This document shows positions 18,701 through 25,942 of a stretch of 64,000 nt of DNA, piece after piece. Position numbers and translations under genes: made by a program. Source of the DNA: Marinifilum breve (lineage in GTDB: Bacteria; Bacteroidota; Bacteroidia; Bacteroidales; Marinifilaceae); the NCBI RefSeq assembly GCF_003202155.1, contig NZ_QFLI01000002.1, positions 62,001 through 126,000 of the forward strand, in the 5' to 3' direction. The stretch's first letter is position 1. The number at the start of each line of letters is the position of its first letter. Under the pieces are notes generated by a model, which saw nothing but the letters and a program-made list of their open reading frames with translations, did no database searches and had not been told where the DNA came from.

Positions 18701-20238
18701 TTGAATAGCAAATGAGGCTTTTCTGATAAGGCTGGGATAGGAGAATCATTACCCATTGAGCCAACAGGTTCTTGACCACCAGTTGCCATTGGTAGAATAA
18801 TTCGTTCAAAATCCTCTTTGGAATAACCAAATACATCCTTACAAACCTCGAAATGATCCCCAATATCCGATGGAACCCTTTTTTCAACAGGAATAGCCTT
18901 AAGATCCAGACGATTCTCTTTTAGCCAATTCTGATAAGGGTTTCTGTAGGTTAGTTGCGATTTCACTTCCTGATCAGGAATAATAATACCCAATTGAGTA
19001 TCTACTAACAGTAATTTACCAGGACGCAATCTTCCTTTTTCCTTGATCTCTTCTGCTTTAAAGTTTTGGATACCAACTTCAGAACCCATTACAATCATAT
19101 CATCCTGAGTAATGACATAACGAGATGGACGTAATCCATTTCTATCCAGCGTACCACCGATGTATCTACCATCTGAGAATACCAAAGATGCAGGACCATC
19201 CCAAGGTTCCATGAAGGTTGAGTGATATTCATAAAAGGCCTTCAAACTATCTGGAATTGGATTCTTTTCATTCCAGGATTCAGGTACCATCATACTTAAG
19301 GCATGTGGTAAACTTCTACCCGTTAAGAATAGGAATTCTAATACATTGTCAAAAGATGCTGAATCACTTTTGTTAGGCTCTACAACAGGGAATAGTTTTT
19401 TAATATCTTCTCCATACAGTTCCGATTTTAAAAGAGACTCACGCGCTTGCATCCATAGTCTGTTACCCTTAATGGTATTAATTTCACCATTATGAGCCAC
19501 AATACGAAAAGGTTGTGCCAAATCCCACGAAGGAAAGGTATTGGTACTAAATCTGGAGTGTACCATAGCAATGGCAGATTCCATTCTAGGATCCTGTAAA
19601 TCTCCAAAGTATTTTCCTAGTTGATCACTGGCAAACATTCCTTTGTAAACAAGTACCTTAGATGATAAACTAGGAATGTAAAACATCTCTTTTTCTTTCA
19701 TCTTAGTTGCTCTAACATAGCTTTCTGCTTGTTTTCTGGCAAGGTACAAACGACGTTCTAAATCATCTTGCTCGTAGTTTCCACCAACAAAGATTTGTTT
19801 AATTACTGGTTCCGATTGTCTTGCAATTTCCCCAATTGCGTTAGTGTCAGTTGGCACATCACGTAATTGAAGAAATTCCAATCCCTCTTCTTCCAGAATT
19901 TGAATCAGAACTTCGATACAAAATTTCTCTTCAGTTTCATCCTGTGGTAAAAAAATGAGACCAGTTCCATACTTGCCAGCTAATGGAAGTTTAATACCGA
20001 TTTTCTTGTAAAAGTTATGTGGTACCTGCATTAAGATACCAGCACCATCTCCACTTACGTTATCGGCACCACGAGCACCTCTGTGTTCCATATTACATAG
20101 AACTTCCAGACCGCGCGTAATAATTTCGTACGATTTTTTTCCTTTAATATTGGCTACAAAGCCAATTCCACAATTGTCATGTTCATTCATCGGGTCGTAC
20201 AGACCCTGTCGGCTTGGTCTTAGGTTTCGCATAGGCAT
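15712..20238 (-). CDS. gltB: Glutamate synthase (NADPH) large subunit
   Basis: The 1508-residue protein transfers the amide of glutamine to 2-oxoglutarate. The class II amidotransferase domain begins at the Cys in NEHDNCGIGFVA (residue 23), so a 22-residue propeptide must be removed. The central and FMN-binding barrel regions carry GEGGESAKRF, KPGEGGQLPG and ISGAEGGTGASPLSSI. The 3Fe-4S motif CVMMRKCHLNTCPVGIATQ lies near residue 1120. The C-terminal GXGXG beta-helix domain ends the protein. Length matches the family. A long structured leader lies upstream. Confidence 0.98.
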   Translation of the reverse strand: MPMRNLRPSRQGLYDPMNEHDNCGIGFVANIKGKKSYEIITRGLEVLCNMEHRGARGADNVSGDGAGILMQVPHNFYKKIGIKLPLAGKYGTGLIFLPQDETEEKFCIEVLIQILEEEGLEFLQLRDVPTDTNAIGEIARQSEPVIKQIFVGGNYEQDDLERRLYLARKQAESYVRATKMKEKEMFYIPSLSSKVLVYKGMFASDQLGKYFGDLQDPRMESAIAMVHSRFSTNTFPSWDLAQPFRIVAHNGEINTIKGNRLWMQARESLLKSELYGEDIKKLFPVVEPNKSDSASFDNVLEFLFLTGRSLPHALSMMVPESWNEKNPIPDSLKAFYEYHSTFMEPWDGPASLVFSDGRYIGGTLDRNGLRPSRYVITQDDMIVMGSEVGIQNFKAEEIKEKGRLRPGKLLLVDTQLGIIIPDQEVKSQLTYRNPYQNWLKENRLDLKAIPVEKRVPSDIGDHFEVCKDVFGYSKEDFERIILPMATGGQEPVGSMGNDSPIPALSEKPHLLFNYFRQLFAQVTNPPIDSIRENLVMDLTNYIGAVQKNLLDETPQHCKLIRFKSPLITNTDLGKIKKLRHEEFRHATLDMLFKASDNGQGLEDALDSLCKLAEKAVDDQKNYIILTDRNVSSTMAPIPVLLAVAAVHHHLIKKRKRMQIGLVVETGEAREVNHFALLIAYGASVINPYMSYAVIDKLVKEGRISLEYKSARKNYIKSVDKGLLKVMSKMGISTIGSYLGAQIYEALGISNEVISKYFTGTASRIGGVGLKEISEEMLCHHKKAFTEKDPFENQDLLTNNGSIHYRKNGEKHSWNPESIGLLQWSTRTNNYAKYKAYSKLVDAETRNPNFLRGYFDFKSNPIDISEVEPVENIMKRFCTGAMSYGSISKEAHEALAIAMNKIGGRSNTGEGGESAKRFFSSARSSIKQIASGRFGVNTGYLVNADELQIKVAQGAKPGEGGQLPGFKVDKIIAKLRNSTPGITLISPPPHHDIYSIEDLAQLIYDLKNVNPTACVSVKLVSENGVGTVAAGVAKANADLIVISGAEGGTGASPLSSIKNAGLPVELGLAEAQQTLVLNDLRGRIKLQTDGQLKTGRDIVSMALLGAEEFGFATSALVVLGCVMMRKCHLNTCPVGIATQNKELREKFLGRSEWVVNFFTFLAEECRELMAELGVRKFDDLVGRSDLLIKRKDIKKWKADTVDIQNLLHLPETDGHELCGVNATIKSIGEVLDHELIKQAEKALHDGEKVWIDSKIKNIDRTTGAMLSGKVAALKPKRELEEDTIYCRFRGSAGQSFGAFLEKGVTFKLEGDSNDYFGKGLSGGKIVVQPPNKTTFKPEKQIIIGNTAMYGATNGEAYIRGMAGERFCVRNSGAKAVVEGVGDHGCEYMTGGRVVILGPTGRNFAAGMSGGIAYVLNMEGQLDYFCNQSLVSLEPVENLQDIHELQGMIHQHLLLTQSSVASKVLTHWEEYLPHFVKVIPYEYKKVLEEKKLRKIRRKLKKAQSQTEVHE

Positions 20239-20415
20239 TATTTAAGTGCGAAGCCAGGACATGATTTTTCTTTTAAGAAGACACTAAGTAATGAAAAAGT
20301 CCCCAACTTTTTCGGTTAATCAGTAGCGACACTATGAATCCGATTGTCGCTGTCTTTTAAGAATACATTCTAAAAATGTAATGATAAAAATTTAAGCTTG
20401 TCTAATCCGTTGCAA
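20239..20415 (-). promoter_or_regulatory. Structured 5' leader of gltB
   Basis: About 170 bases separate the promoter box from the gltB start. In transcript order they hold hairpin AGCGACA/TGTCGCT (20325-20351, 7 bp), then GAAAAAGT/ACTTTTTC (20293-20313, 8 bp with a 5-base loop), and then unstructured sequence. The second hairpin resembles a weak terminator but its T-run is inside the stem. A six-codon frame (MSWLRT) sits just before gltB. This could be an attenuator or RNA sensor for nitrogen status. I do not recognise a known riboswitch. Confidence 0.45.
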
Positions 20416-20423
20416 CAAATATA
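20416..20423 (-). promoter_or_regulatory. -7 box TATATTTG of gltBD
   Basis: The minus-strand octamer matches TAnnTTTG perfectly, and a TTG lies 21 bases upstream at 20445-20447. It places the start of the gltB transcript near 20409. Confidence 0.6.
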
Positions 20424-20646
20424 GCTTAAAAAAATGCTTTTAAACAACTATTATTGTTTAGTTTACTTCCGAAAACGTTTTAAAACCTGAAAAAAGTCAT
20501 ATTTTTTTCTTGCAAAGGTTTTCGTGATAATCAGTTGATTAGAAAATATATCAATTGAAACCTTATTAAAACATCGATAATGCTAATTTGAGATTAATGT
20601 TAAGTGATTGTAAGGCAAAAAAAATATCCTGGAAAGGATATTAACA

Positions 20647-20922
20647 TTATTTTGTAGTTTCAACAGCTGGTTGAACTCTTAAAATTTTAAGAAGCTTCTT
20701 TTCAATCCATTTAGGAAGATACTTGCCAATTTTTGTAATGAATTGCTGACCCAAAATATACAAAGAAGAATAAAAGAACACTTTATTTAAGACGTAAACA
20801 GATGCAGTTAAGAAAACAACTTTTTTAGTTCCGGCAAGAATAAAAGGAAAAGAGAAGGTAAGAATAAAAGTAACAACAGCTAAACCAAACAACACAAACC
20901 CAACAATTTTTTTCCACTCCAT
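20647..20922 (-). CDS. Small two-helix membrane protein (transporter-suffix-like)
   Basis: The 91-residue protein has two hydrophobic segments (about 7-30 and 36-60) and a basic amphipathic tail (KIGKYLPKWIEKKLLKIL). It resembles the short proteins called transporter suffix domain proteins, from memory. The function is unknown. It is a single gene between gltB and the divergent arginine control region. Confidence 0.65.
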   Translation of the reverse strand: MEWKKIVGFVLFGLAVVTFILTFSFPFILAGTKKVVFLTASVYVLNKVFFYSSLYILGQQFITKIGKYLPKWIEKKLLKILRVQPAVETTK

Positions 20923-21251
20923 AATGATTTCAACTATTTAATTTTTGACAACTAAAGCAATTCTACGGCGCAATATATAAATGGTTTGAAAAAATTCAAT
21001 ATTTAAAGTGTTAAAAATCATTAATTAAGCCAAAGGTGACAACATAAAAAAGACTAATGTATCTTAATTGTTGTTTTTGGGCTGAAATATGTGTTCCGTA
21101 ATGAATGCTGGAAAATAAGATAATAAAAGATTTACCTAACAATTTATTGGGGTCTCAGTCAATTAATTCTGTTTTTCTTCCGCAAAGGTTTTAAAAATAG
21201 GGTGCAGTAAAAAAAATACTTTTTCATTAGGATTTTAATTTTTTTTGCCCT
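20923..21251. other. AT-rich divergent spacer before the arginine leader array
   Basis: It separates the small membrane protein gene (minus) from the arginine leader promoter (plus). I see no gene or clear operator. An ArgR-type dyad is not obvious. Confidence 0.5.
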
Positions 21252-21259
21252 TATCTTTG
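21252..21259 (+). promoter_or_regulatory. -7 box TATCTTTG of the arginine leader transcript
   Basis: It matches TAnnTTTG exactly and lies 22 bases before the first leader ATG. The -33 region is weak (AT-rich, no TTTG at 19 bases). Everything from here through carB reads in the same direction. Confidence 0.65.
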
Positions 21260-21281
21260 TATCCAACAAATCAAAACAAGC

Positions 21282-21332
21282 ATGGATATAGTAACAATCA
21301 TTCGACGACGCATTTTAAGATCTTTATTTTAA
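21282..21332 (+). CDS. Arginine leader peptide 1 (16 aa)
   Basis: The frame encodes MDIVTIIRRRILRSLF: three consecutive arginine codons (CGA CGA CGC, 21303-21311) and a fourth (AGA). It ends 32 bases before a strong terminator. AAGTGTTGG (21343-21351), just past the stop, can pair with CCAAGCTT (21363-21370) in the terminator's left arm, giving a plausible antiterminator. A ribosome stalled at the arginine codons would leave that strand free, and one reaching the stop would cover part of it. The layout is classical amino-acid attenuation. Confidence 0.85.
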   Translation: MDIVTIIRRRILRSLF

Positions 21333-21364
21333 CGATAAGGACAAGTGTTGGTATGATTTTTTCC

Positions 21365-21393
21365 AAGCTTTCCAATTCGGAAAGTTTTTTTTT
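21365..21393 (+). terminator. Arginine attenuator terminator 1
   Basis: AAGCTTTCC (21365-21373) and GGAAAGTTT (21379-21387) form a 9-bp stem with a 5-base loop (AATTC), and the right arm runs into nine T. It lies between leader 1 and leader 2. Confidence 0.88.
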
Positions 21394-21419
21394 GAAATTT
21401 AATTTATAAGAAGAACCAA

Positions 21420-21506
21420 ATGATTCAATTGTTTTACATCCGACGACGACGAATGAGCGCACCCTTAGGGAAAGCGGATTCAGTCTTATTGTCGTGTAAT
21501 CAATGA
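21420..21506 (+). CDS. Arginine leader peptide 2 (28 aa)
   Basis: The frame starts MIQLFYIRRRRMSAPLGKAD and stops at 21506. Residues 8-11 are four consecutive CGA arginine codons (21441-21452). The arginine-codon run can pair with GTCGTG (21491-21496), a possible pause hairpin. GGAAAGC (21469-21475) is complementary, with one mismatch, to GCTTACC in the following terminator's left arm, a possible antiterminator. The stop lies 17 bases before that terminator. Confidence 0.88.
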   Translation: MIQLFYIRRRRMSAPLGKADSVLLSCNQ

Positions 21507-21523
21507 TTCAAAACAATATTTAG

Positions 21524-21558
21524 AAGGCTTACCGTTTTTCCCGGTAAGCCTTTTTTTT
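21524..21558 (+). terminator. Arginine attenuator terminator 2
   Basis: AAGGCTTACCG (21524-21534) and CGGTAAGCCTT (21542-21552) pair perfectly over 11 bp, followed by a run of eight T. It shares the GCTTACCG arm with terminator 3. Confidence 0.93.
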
Positions 21559-21595
21559 GAACTATTTAAAAACCATTGAATCAAGAATTGTAAAA

Positions 21596-21706
21596 ATGAA
21601 AAGTATAATCTATACAGAAAGCCGACGCCATTTGCGAAGTAACTGTTACCCTGGAGGGACGGATGAGCTTGCTGTATCTGATTGTCAGATATATAAACTG
21701 TATTAA
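21596..21706 (+). CDS. Arginine leader peptide 3 (36 aa)
   Basis: The frame starts MKSIIYTESRRHLRSNCYPG and contains arginine codons CGA CGC and CGA at residues 10, 11 and 14. Its start shares ATGAAAAGTA with leader 4. AGCTT (21666-21670) with an adjacent GG (21661-21662) is complementary to parts of the terminator's left arm. Unlike units 1 and 2, the stop codon (21704-21706) sits at the base of the terminator stem. A ribosome paused at the stop would therefore block the hairpin, and its logic may differ. Confidence 0.8.
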   Translation: MKSIIYTESRRHLRSNCYPGGTDELAVSDCQIYKLY

Positions 21707-21735
21707 GCTTACCGTTCCTGCGGTAGGCTTTTTTT
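21705..21735 (+). terminator. Arginine attenuator terminator 3
   Basis: AAGCTTACCG (21705-21714) and CGGTAGGCTT (21721-21730) form a 10-bp stem with one G-U pair and a six-base loop, followed by seven T. The sequence is clearly related to terminator 2, which suggests the units arose by duplication. Confidence 0.9.
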
Positions 21736-21761
21736 GTGTGAAATAATTAAAACAAAATAAG

Positions 21762-21902
21762 ATGAAAAGTAACAACTCCTTAGAATTCCGACGACGATGG
21801 TTTCGGCTTCTGAACAACAAAAATCTAAAAGAAACATTCTTTATTGATATTAATAACAAGTGGTTATGCCTTACCGGCGTAGCATTATTTTGGGAAACCT
21901 AG
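21762..21902 (+). CDS. Arginine-rich leader reading frame 4 (46 aa)
   Basis: The frame starts MKSNNSLEFRRRWFRLLNNK. Residues 10-12 are three CGA codons and residue 15 is CGG. It ends at 21902, only 10 bases before the first arg gene, and runs through a weak hairpin (21866-21891) instead of stopping before it. A stalled ribosome would expose that hairpin and a translating one would melt it, the reverse of units 1-2. It may instead couple translation to the next gene. Confidence 0.75.
   Translation: MKSNNSLEFRRRWFRLLNNKNLKETFFIDINNKWLCLTGVALFWET
21866..21891 (+). terminator. Weak or degenerate fourth hairpin of the arginine array
   Basis: ATGC and TAC pair with GTA and GCAT (7 bp with a 2-base bulge), followed by TTATTTT. 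The arm CTTACCGGCGTA resembles terminators 2 and 3. It lies inside leader frame 4, so it may be a decayed or repurposed terminator. Confidence 0.4.
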
Positions 21903-21912
21903 AGATCAACAA

Positions 21913-22500
21913 ATGATAGATACATTAATGGAAGTTGAGCAAAAAATAAGTGTCATTGTAGCAGATTTAAGGCATATTGATTATGCAAGTGAGATTTGTG
22001 AAATGATTGAAAAGGCCGCTAAAATACGCGGAACAGGAATTGCTAAAAGAAATCCTTTGTACCTCGTACAAAAGATACAGGAAGGAAAAGCTATCATTGC
22101 TTTTGACGATTTTAAAGTTATTGGATTTTGCTATGTAGAAACCTGGGAGCATGGTAAGTATGTTGCCAATTCAGGTTTGATTGTTGATCCGGAATACAGA
22201 GCTGTAGGATTGGCAAAATTAATCAAGGCAGAAGCATTTAAGTTGTCGAGAAAGCGATACCCTCAAGCTAAAATCTTTGGTTTAACAACCAGTCTTCCTG
22301 TAATGAAGATCAATTCGGATTTGGGTTACAGACCAGTAACATTCTCAGAGTTAACAGCTGATGAATCATTTTGGAAAGGATGTAGTAGTTGTGTGAACTA
22401 CGATATTCTGCAAAGAACGGATAGGAAAATGTGCCTTTGTACAGGCATGTTATTCGATCCGAACAAAAATGGTACGCCTAATTCAAACGAAAACGAATAA
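21913..22500 (+). CDS. GNAT acetyltransferase, probable N-acetylglutamate synthase
   Basis: The 195-residue GNAT protein contains the acetyl-CoA loop region LIVDPEYRAVGLAKLIKAEA (near residues 98-117). It lies first in the arginine operon, where an N-acetylglutamate synthase is needed because no argA or argJ is seen. A C-terminal cysteine-rich segment (CSSCVNYD, then CLCTG) is unusual for ArgA and could bind metal or be redox-sensitive. The function is inferred from context. An internal Met at 21928 is an alternative start. The 10-base gap after leader 4 suggests translational coupling. Confidence 0.85.
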   Translation: MIDTLMEVEQKISVIVADLRHIDYASEICEMIEKAAKIRGTGIAKRNPLYLVQKIQEGKAIIAFDDFKVIGFCYVETWEHGKYVANSGLIVDPEYRAVGLAKLIKAEAFKLSRKRYPQAKIFGLTTSLPVMKINSDLGYRPVTFSELTADESFWKGCSSCVNYDILQRTDRKMCLCTGMLFDPNKNGTPNSNENE

Positions 22501-22530
22501 ACAATTCAATCAATCTAAAAAGAGAAAACA

Positions 22531-23730
22531 ATGACAACAGATAAGAAAAAAGTAGTATTAGCATATAGCGGCGGATTAGATACAACATATTGTGCACTTT
22601 ACCTTTCTAAGGAGTTGGGGATGGATGTGTACACAGCATTAGGAAATACAGGTGGTTTCAGTGATGAAGAATTAGCTGAAATTGAAGATAGAACCAAGCA
22701 ATTGGGAGTTATCGAACACGTATCGCTGGATATTACAAAAGAGTACTACGAAAAATGTATCAAGTACATGATTATGGGTAATGTGCTTAAAAATAATACA
22801 TATCCATTATCAGTAAGCTCAGAGAGAGCATTTCAAGCAATGGCGATTGCCCAGTATGCTCATTCCATTAATGCAGATTATATAGCACACGGGAGCACGG
22901 GAGCAGGTAATGACCAAATCAGATTCGATTTGATTTTTAAAATAATGGCTCCTAATGCCGAAATTATTACTCCAACAAGAGATCTTGAATTAAGCAGAGA
23001 AACTGAAATTCAATATCTGAAAGATCATGGTATTGATGCAAACTTCGAGAAGATGAAGTACTCGATTAATGCTGGAATTTGGGGAACAAGTATTGGAGGA
23101 AAAGAGACCCTAACTTCAAGTCAACCATTGCCTGAGGAAGCTTATCCTAAGCAAGTTGTTAAAACAGAACCTGAGAAGTTAAGCATAGAGTTTAAAGAAG
23201 GTGAATTGGTTGCAGTTAATGGCGAAAATGTAGCGCATGCTTTAGAGGCAATTCAAAAAATAGAAGCAGCAGGTGCAGCTTTCGGTATCGGAAGAGATAT
23301 GCACGTAGGTGATACCATTATTGGTACGAAAGGTAGAGTAGCGTTCGAAGCTGCAGCTCCTTTAATGATAATAAAAGCTCATGAGACTTTGGAAAAGCAT
23401 ACACTAACAAAGTGGCAAATGTACTGGAAAGAACAGATTTCCAATTTCTATGGTATGTTGCTTCACGAAGCGCAATATTTAGAGCCGGTAATGAGAAATA
23501 TGGAGACTTTCCTTGTTGATTCACAAAAGAATGTGAATGGTACGGTTTTCATTAAAATGAGCCCGGAACAGTTCCTTGTTGAAGGTATTGAATCACCAAA
23601 TGACCTGATGTCTGACTTGTTTGGACAATATGGGGAAAGCAATGAAGGATGGACAGCAGATGATGTAAAAGGCTTTACAAATATCTTAGCCAATTCTCTT
23701 AAGATTTATCACACAGTAAACAATCAATAA
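22531..23730 (+). CDS. argG: Argininosuccinate synthase
   Basis: The 399-residue enzyme condenses citrulline and aspartate using ATP. The N-type ATP pyrophosphatase motif AYSGGLDTTYCALYL starts near residue 10. ALGNTGGF, HGSTGAGNDQIRFD and SINAGIWGTSIGGKE are also present. Length is normal. It follows the GNAT gene by 30 bases and is followed one base later by argC, so the operon is tight. Confidence 0.97.
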   Translation: MTTDKKKVVLAYSGGLDTTYCALYLSKELGMDVYTALGNTGGFSDEELAEIEDRTKQLGVIEHVSLDITKEYYEKCIKYMIMGNVLKNNTYPLSVSSERAFQAMAIAQYAHSINADYIAHGSTGAGNDQIRFDLIFKIMAPNAEIITPTRDLELSRETEIQYLKDHGIDANFEKMKYSINAGIWGTSIGGKETLTSSQPLPEEAYPKQVVKTEPEKLSIEFKEGELVAVNGENVAHALEAIQKIEAAGAAFGIGRDMHVGDTIIGTKGRVAFEAAAPLMIIKAHETLEKHTLTKWQMYWKEQISNFYGMLLHEAQYLEPVMRNMETFLVDSQKNVNGTVFIKMSPEQFLVEGIESPNDLMSDLFGQYGESNEGWTADDVKGFTNILANSLKIYHTVNNQ

Positions 23731-23731
23731 G

Positions 23732-24697
23732 ATGGTGAATGTTGGAATTATAGGTGGTGCAGGATATACTGCAGGTGAATTGCTGCGGATTCTAGTTTGG
23801 CACCCAACCGTAAATATTGCTTTTGTACAAAGTACGAGTCACGCCGGGCATCCCATTACAGATGTGCATAAGGATTTGCTTGGTGATACCAATTTGGTCT
23901 TTGGAGAGGCCGATTATTCAGCTGTAGATGTGATATTTATTTGCTCAGGGCATGGAAAAACCAAGGCTTTTTTAGAGCAGAGCAACTTGCCGAATGATTT
24001 ATATATTATTGATTTAAGTACTGATTACAGACCGAAAAACAATGATGGTGATTTTGTTTACGGATTACCGGAATTGAATAAGGAAAGTATTGAAACGGCG
24101 AGTAGAATAGCAAATCCAGGATGTTTTGCTACCTGTATTGAATTGGGATTACTTCCATTGGCAGAAGAAAAGCAATTAAGTGAAGAAATTCATGTAAATG
24201 CTATTACAGGATCGACAGGAGCAGGACAAAATCCAACGGTAACTTCTCATTTTAGCTGGAAGAATAACAATGTAGCGGTATACAAAGCCTTTACACATCA
24301 GCACCTGGCGGAAATTACTGAATCTGTGCTTCAGTTGCAGCCTGATTACTCAAAAGCAATCAATTTTATTCCGGTAAGAGGAAATTTTAGCAGAGGAATC
24401 ATGGCAACAGTCTACACTGATTGTGAGTGGAGTCTGGAAGAAGCGAAAGAGAAATATCAATCTTATTATTCAGAACATCCGTTTGTTTCAATATCGAATG
24501 TAATTCCCGATGTGAAACAAGTAGTTAATACCAATAAATGCGTGTTGTATCTTGAGAAGCATGGTGACAAATTAATGATTGTATCAGTGATTGATAATCT
24601 ATTAAAAGGAGCATCAGGACAAGCAGTTCAGAACATGAATATCATGTTTGGATTGAATGAAAAAGAAGGATTAGGCTTAAAACCTGTAGGCTTTTGA
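23732..24697 (+). CDS. argC: N-acetyl-gamma-glutamyl-phosphate reductase
   Basis: The 321-residue enzyme makes the semialdehyde in the acetylated arginine pathway. The NADP-binding N-terminus GIIGGAGYTAGELLRIL, the catalytic Cys in ANPGCFATCIELGLLP (near residue 131) and the conserved GSTGAGQNP are present. The start overlaps the end of argG within two bases. It is the short Bacteroidota form. Confidence 0.97.
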   Translation: MVNVGIIGGAGYTAGELLRILVWHPTVNIAFVQSTSHAGHPITDVHKDLLGDTNLVFGEADYSAVDVIFICSGHGKTKAFLEQSNLPNDLYIIDLSTDYRPKNNDGDFVYGLPELNKESIETASRIANPGCFATCIELGLLPLAEEKQLSEEIHVNAITGSTGAGQNPTVTSHFSWKNNNVAVYKAFTHQHLAEITESVLQLQPDYSKAINFIPVRGNFSRGIMATVYTDCEWSLEEAKEKYQSYYSEHPFVSISNVIPDVKQVVNTNKCVLYLEKHGDKLMIVSVIDNLLKGASGQAVQNMNIMFGLNEKEGLGLKPVGF

Positions 24698-24771
24698 TAA
24701 TTATGAATAAAAGTACAGCTCTATTTAAACTGCTTTCACTTTTATATTTAACCTTTTAGCTTGAAAAAGAA

Positions 24772-25908
24772 ATGAAGTTATTCGACGTATATAGTTGTTA
24801 CGATATAAATCTTGTTAACGGAAAAGGCATGAAGCTTTCTGATGACAAGGGAAATCAATACCTGGATTTTTATGGTGGACATGGAGTGATTTCCATTGGA
24901 CATTCTCATCCACATTACATGTTCAGAATTGAAAATCAACTGCATTGTTTAGGATTCTATTCGAATGCGGTAAAGAACGAATTGCAAGAAAAACTGGCCT
25001 GTAAATTAGGCCAGCTTAGTGGATATGATGAGTACAACCTATTCTTATGCAACTCGGGAGCAGAAGCCAATGAGAATGCATTGAAAATAGCATCATTCCA
25101 TAATCAGAAATCAAAGGTAATCTCGATTAAAGGAGCATTTCACGGAAGAACGGGAGGAGCTCTTTCGATTACCGATAATCCTAAATTGTCATCAGAATTC
25201 AATGCTAAACACAATGTTGTTTTTATTGAGATGAATGATACCGAAGGCATGCTAAAAGAGCTTGAAGCAGGTGATGTTTCAGCGGTTATCATAGAGGGAA
25301 TTCAGGGGGTTAATGGTGTATTTGAACCAAGTGTCGATTTCTTGAAAGCAACAAAATCAGCATGTGAACAGAATGGTGCACTACTAATTTTGGATGAGAT
25401 TCAATCAGGATTTGGAAGAAGTGGAAAGTTTTTTGCACATCAGTATTCAGGTGTAAAACCAGATATTATTACCACAGCGAAAGGAATGGGAAATGGTTTT
25501 CCGATCGCAGGTGTGCTAATATCTCCAGAAATTAAGTCATGGAAAGGAATGTTGGGAACTACTTTCGGAGGTAATCACCTGGCATGTGCCGCTTCACTTG
25601 CAGTTCTTGAAACCATAGAAGAAGAAAAACTATTGAGTAATTCTGTAGAAATAGGGAAATATTTGATAGAAAAGTTAAAAGATAATAAAGCGATAAAAGC
25701 AATAAGGGGGAAAGGTTTAATGATTGGTATCGACATTGAAAATATGTCGGAGATTAGAACGAAACTCTTGAAAGAACATGGAATATTCACAGGTTCTTCA
25801 GGACAGAACACACTTCGTTTGTTGCCACCACTTTCGATTACTAAGGAAGAGGCAGATCAATTCATTGAAGCATTTAATTGTGTTTTAGCAAGCACATGTG
25901 CAGCTTAA
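24772..25908 (+). CDS. argD: Acetylornithine aminotransferase
   Basis: The 378-residue PLP enzyme converts N-acylglutamate semialdehyde to N-acylornithine. The PLP-binding Lys is in TTAKGMGNGFPIAG (near residue 239), preceded by ILDEIQSGFGRSGKF. FCNSGAEANENA-like NLFLCNSGAEANENALK is present. It follows argC after 74 bases in the same direction. Confidence 0.96.
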   Translation: MKLFDVYSCYDINLVNGKGMKLSDDKGNQYLDFYGGHGVISIGHSHPHYMFRIENQLHCLGFYSNAVKNELQEKLACKLGQLSGYDEYNLFLCNSGAEANENALKIASFHNQKSKVISIKGAFHGRTGGALSITDNPKLSSEFNAKHNVVFIEMNDTEGMLKELEAGDVSAVIIEGIQGVNGVFEPSVDFLKATKSACEQNGALLILDEIQSGFGRSGKFFAHQYSGVKPDIITTAKGMGNGFPIAGVLISPEIKSWKGMLGTTFGGNHLACAASLAVLETIEEEKLLSNSVEIGKYLIEKLKDNKAIKAIRGKGLMIGIDIENMSEIRTKLLKEHGIFTGSSGQNTLRLLPPLSITKEEADQFIEAFNCVLASTCAA

Positions 25909-25942
25909 CACAAACTAGTAAAAACCCAAATTGTTAAGAGAA

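Noticed and set aside
21581-21859. Minus-strand open frame of 92 codons opposite the arginine leaders
   Set aside because: Its arginine runs arise by chance from the complement of the terminators and leader codons; the plus-strand leaders explain the region better.
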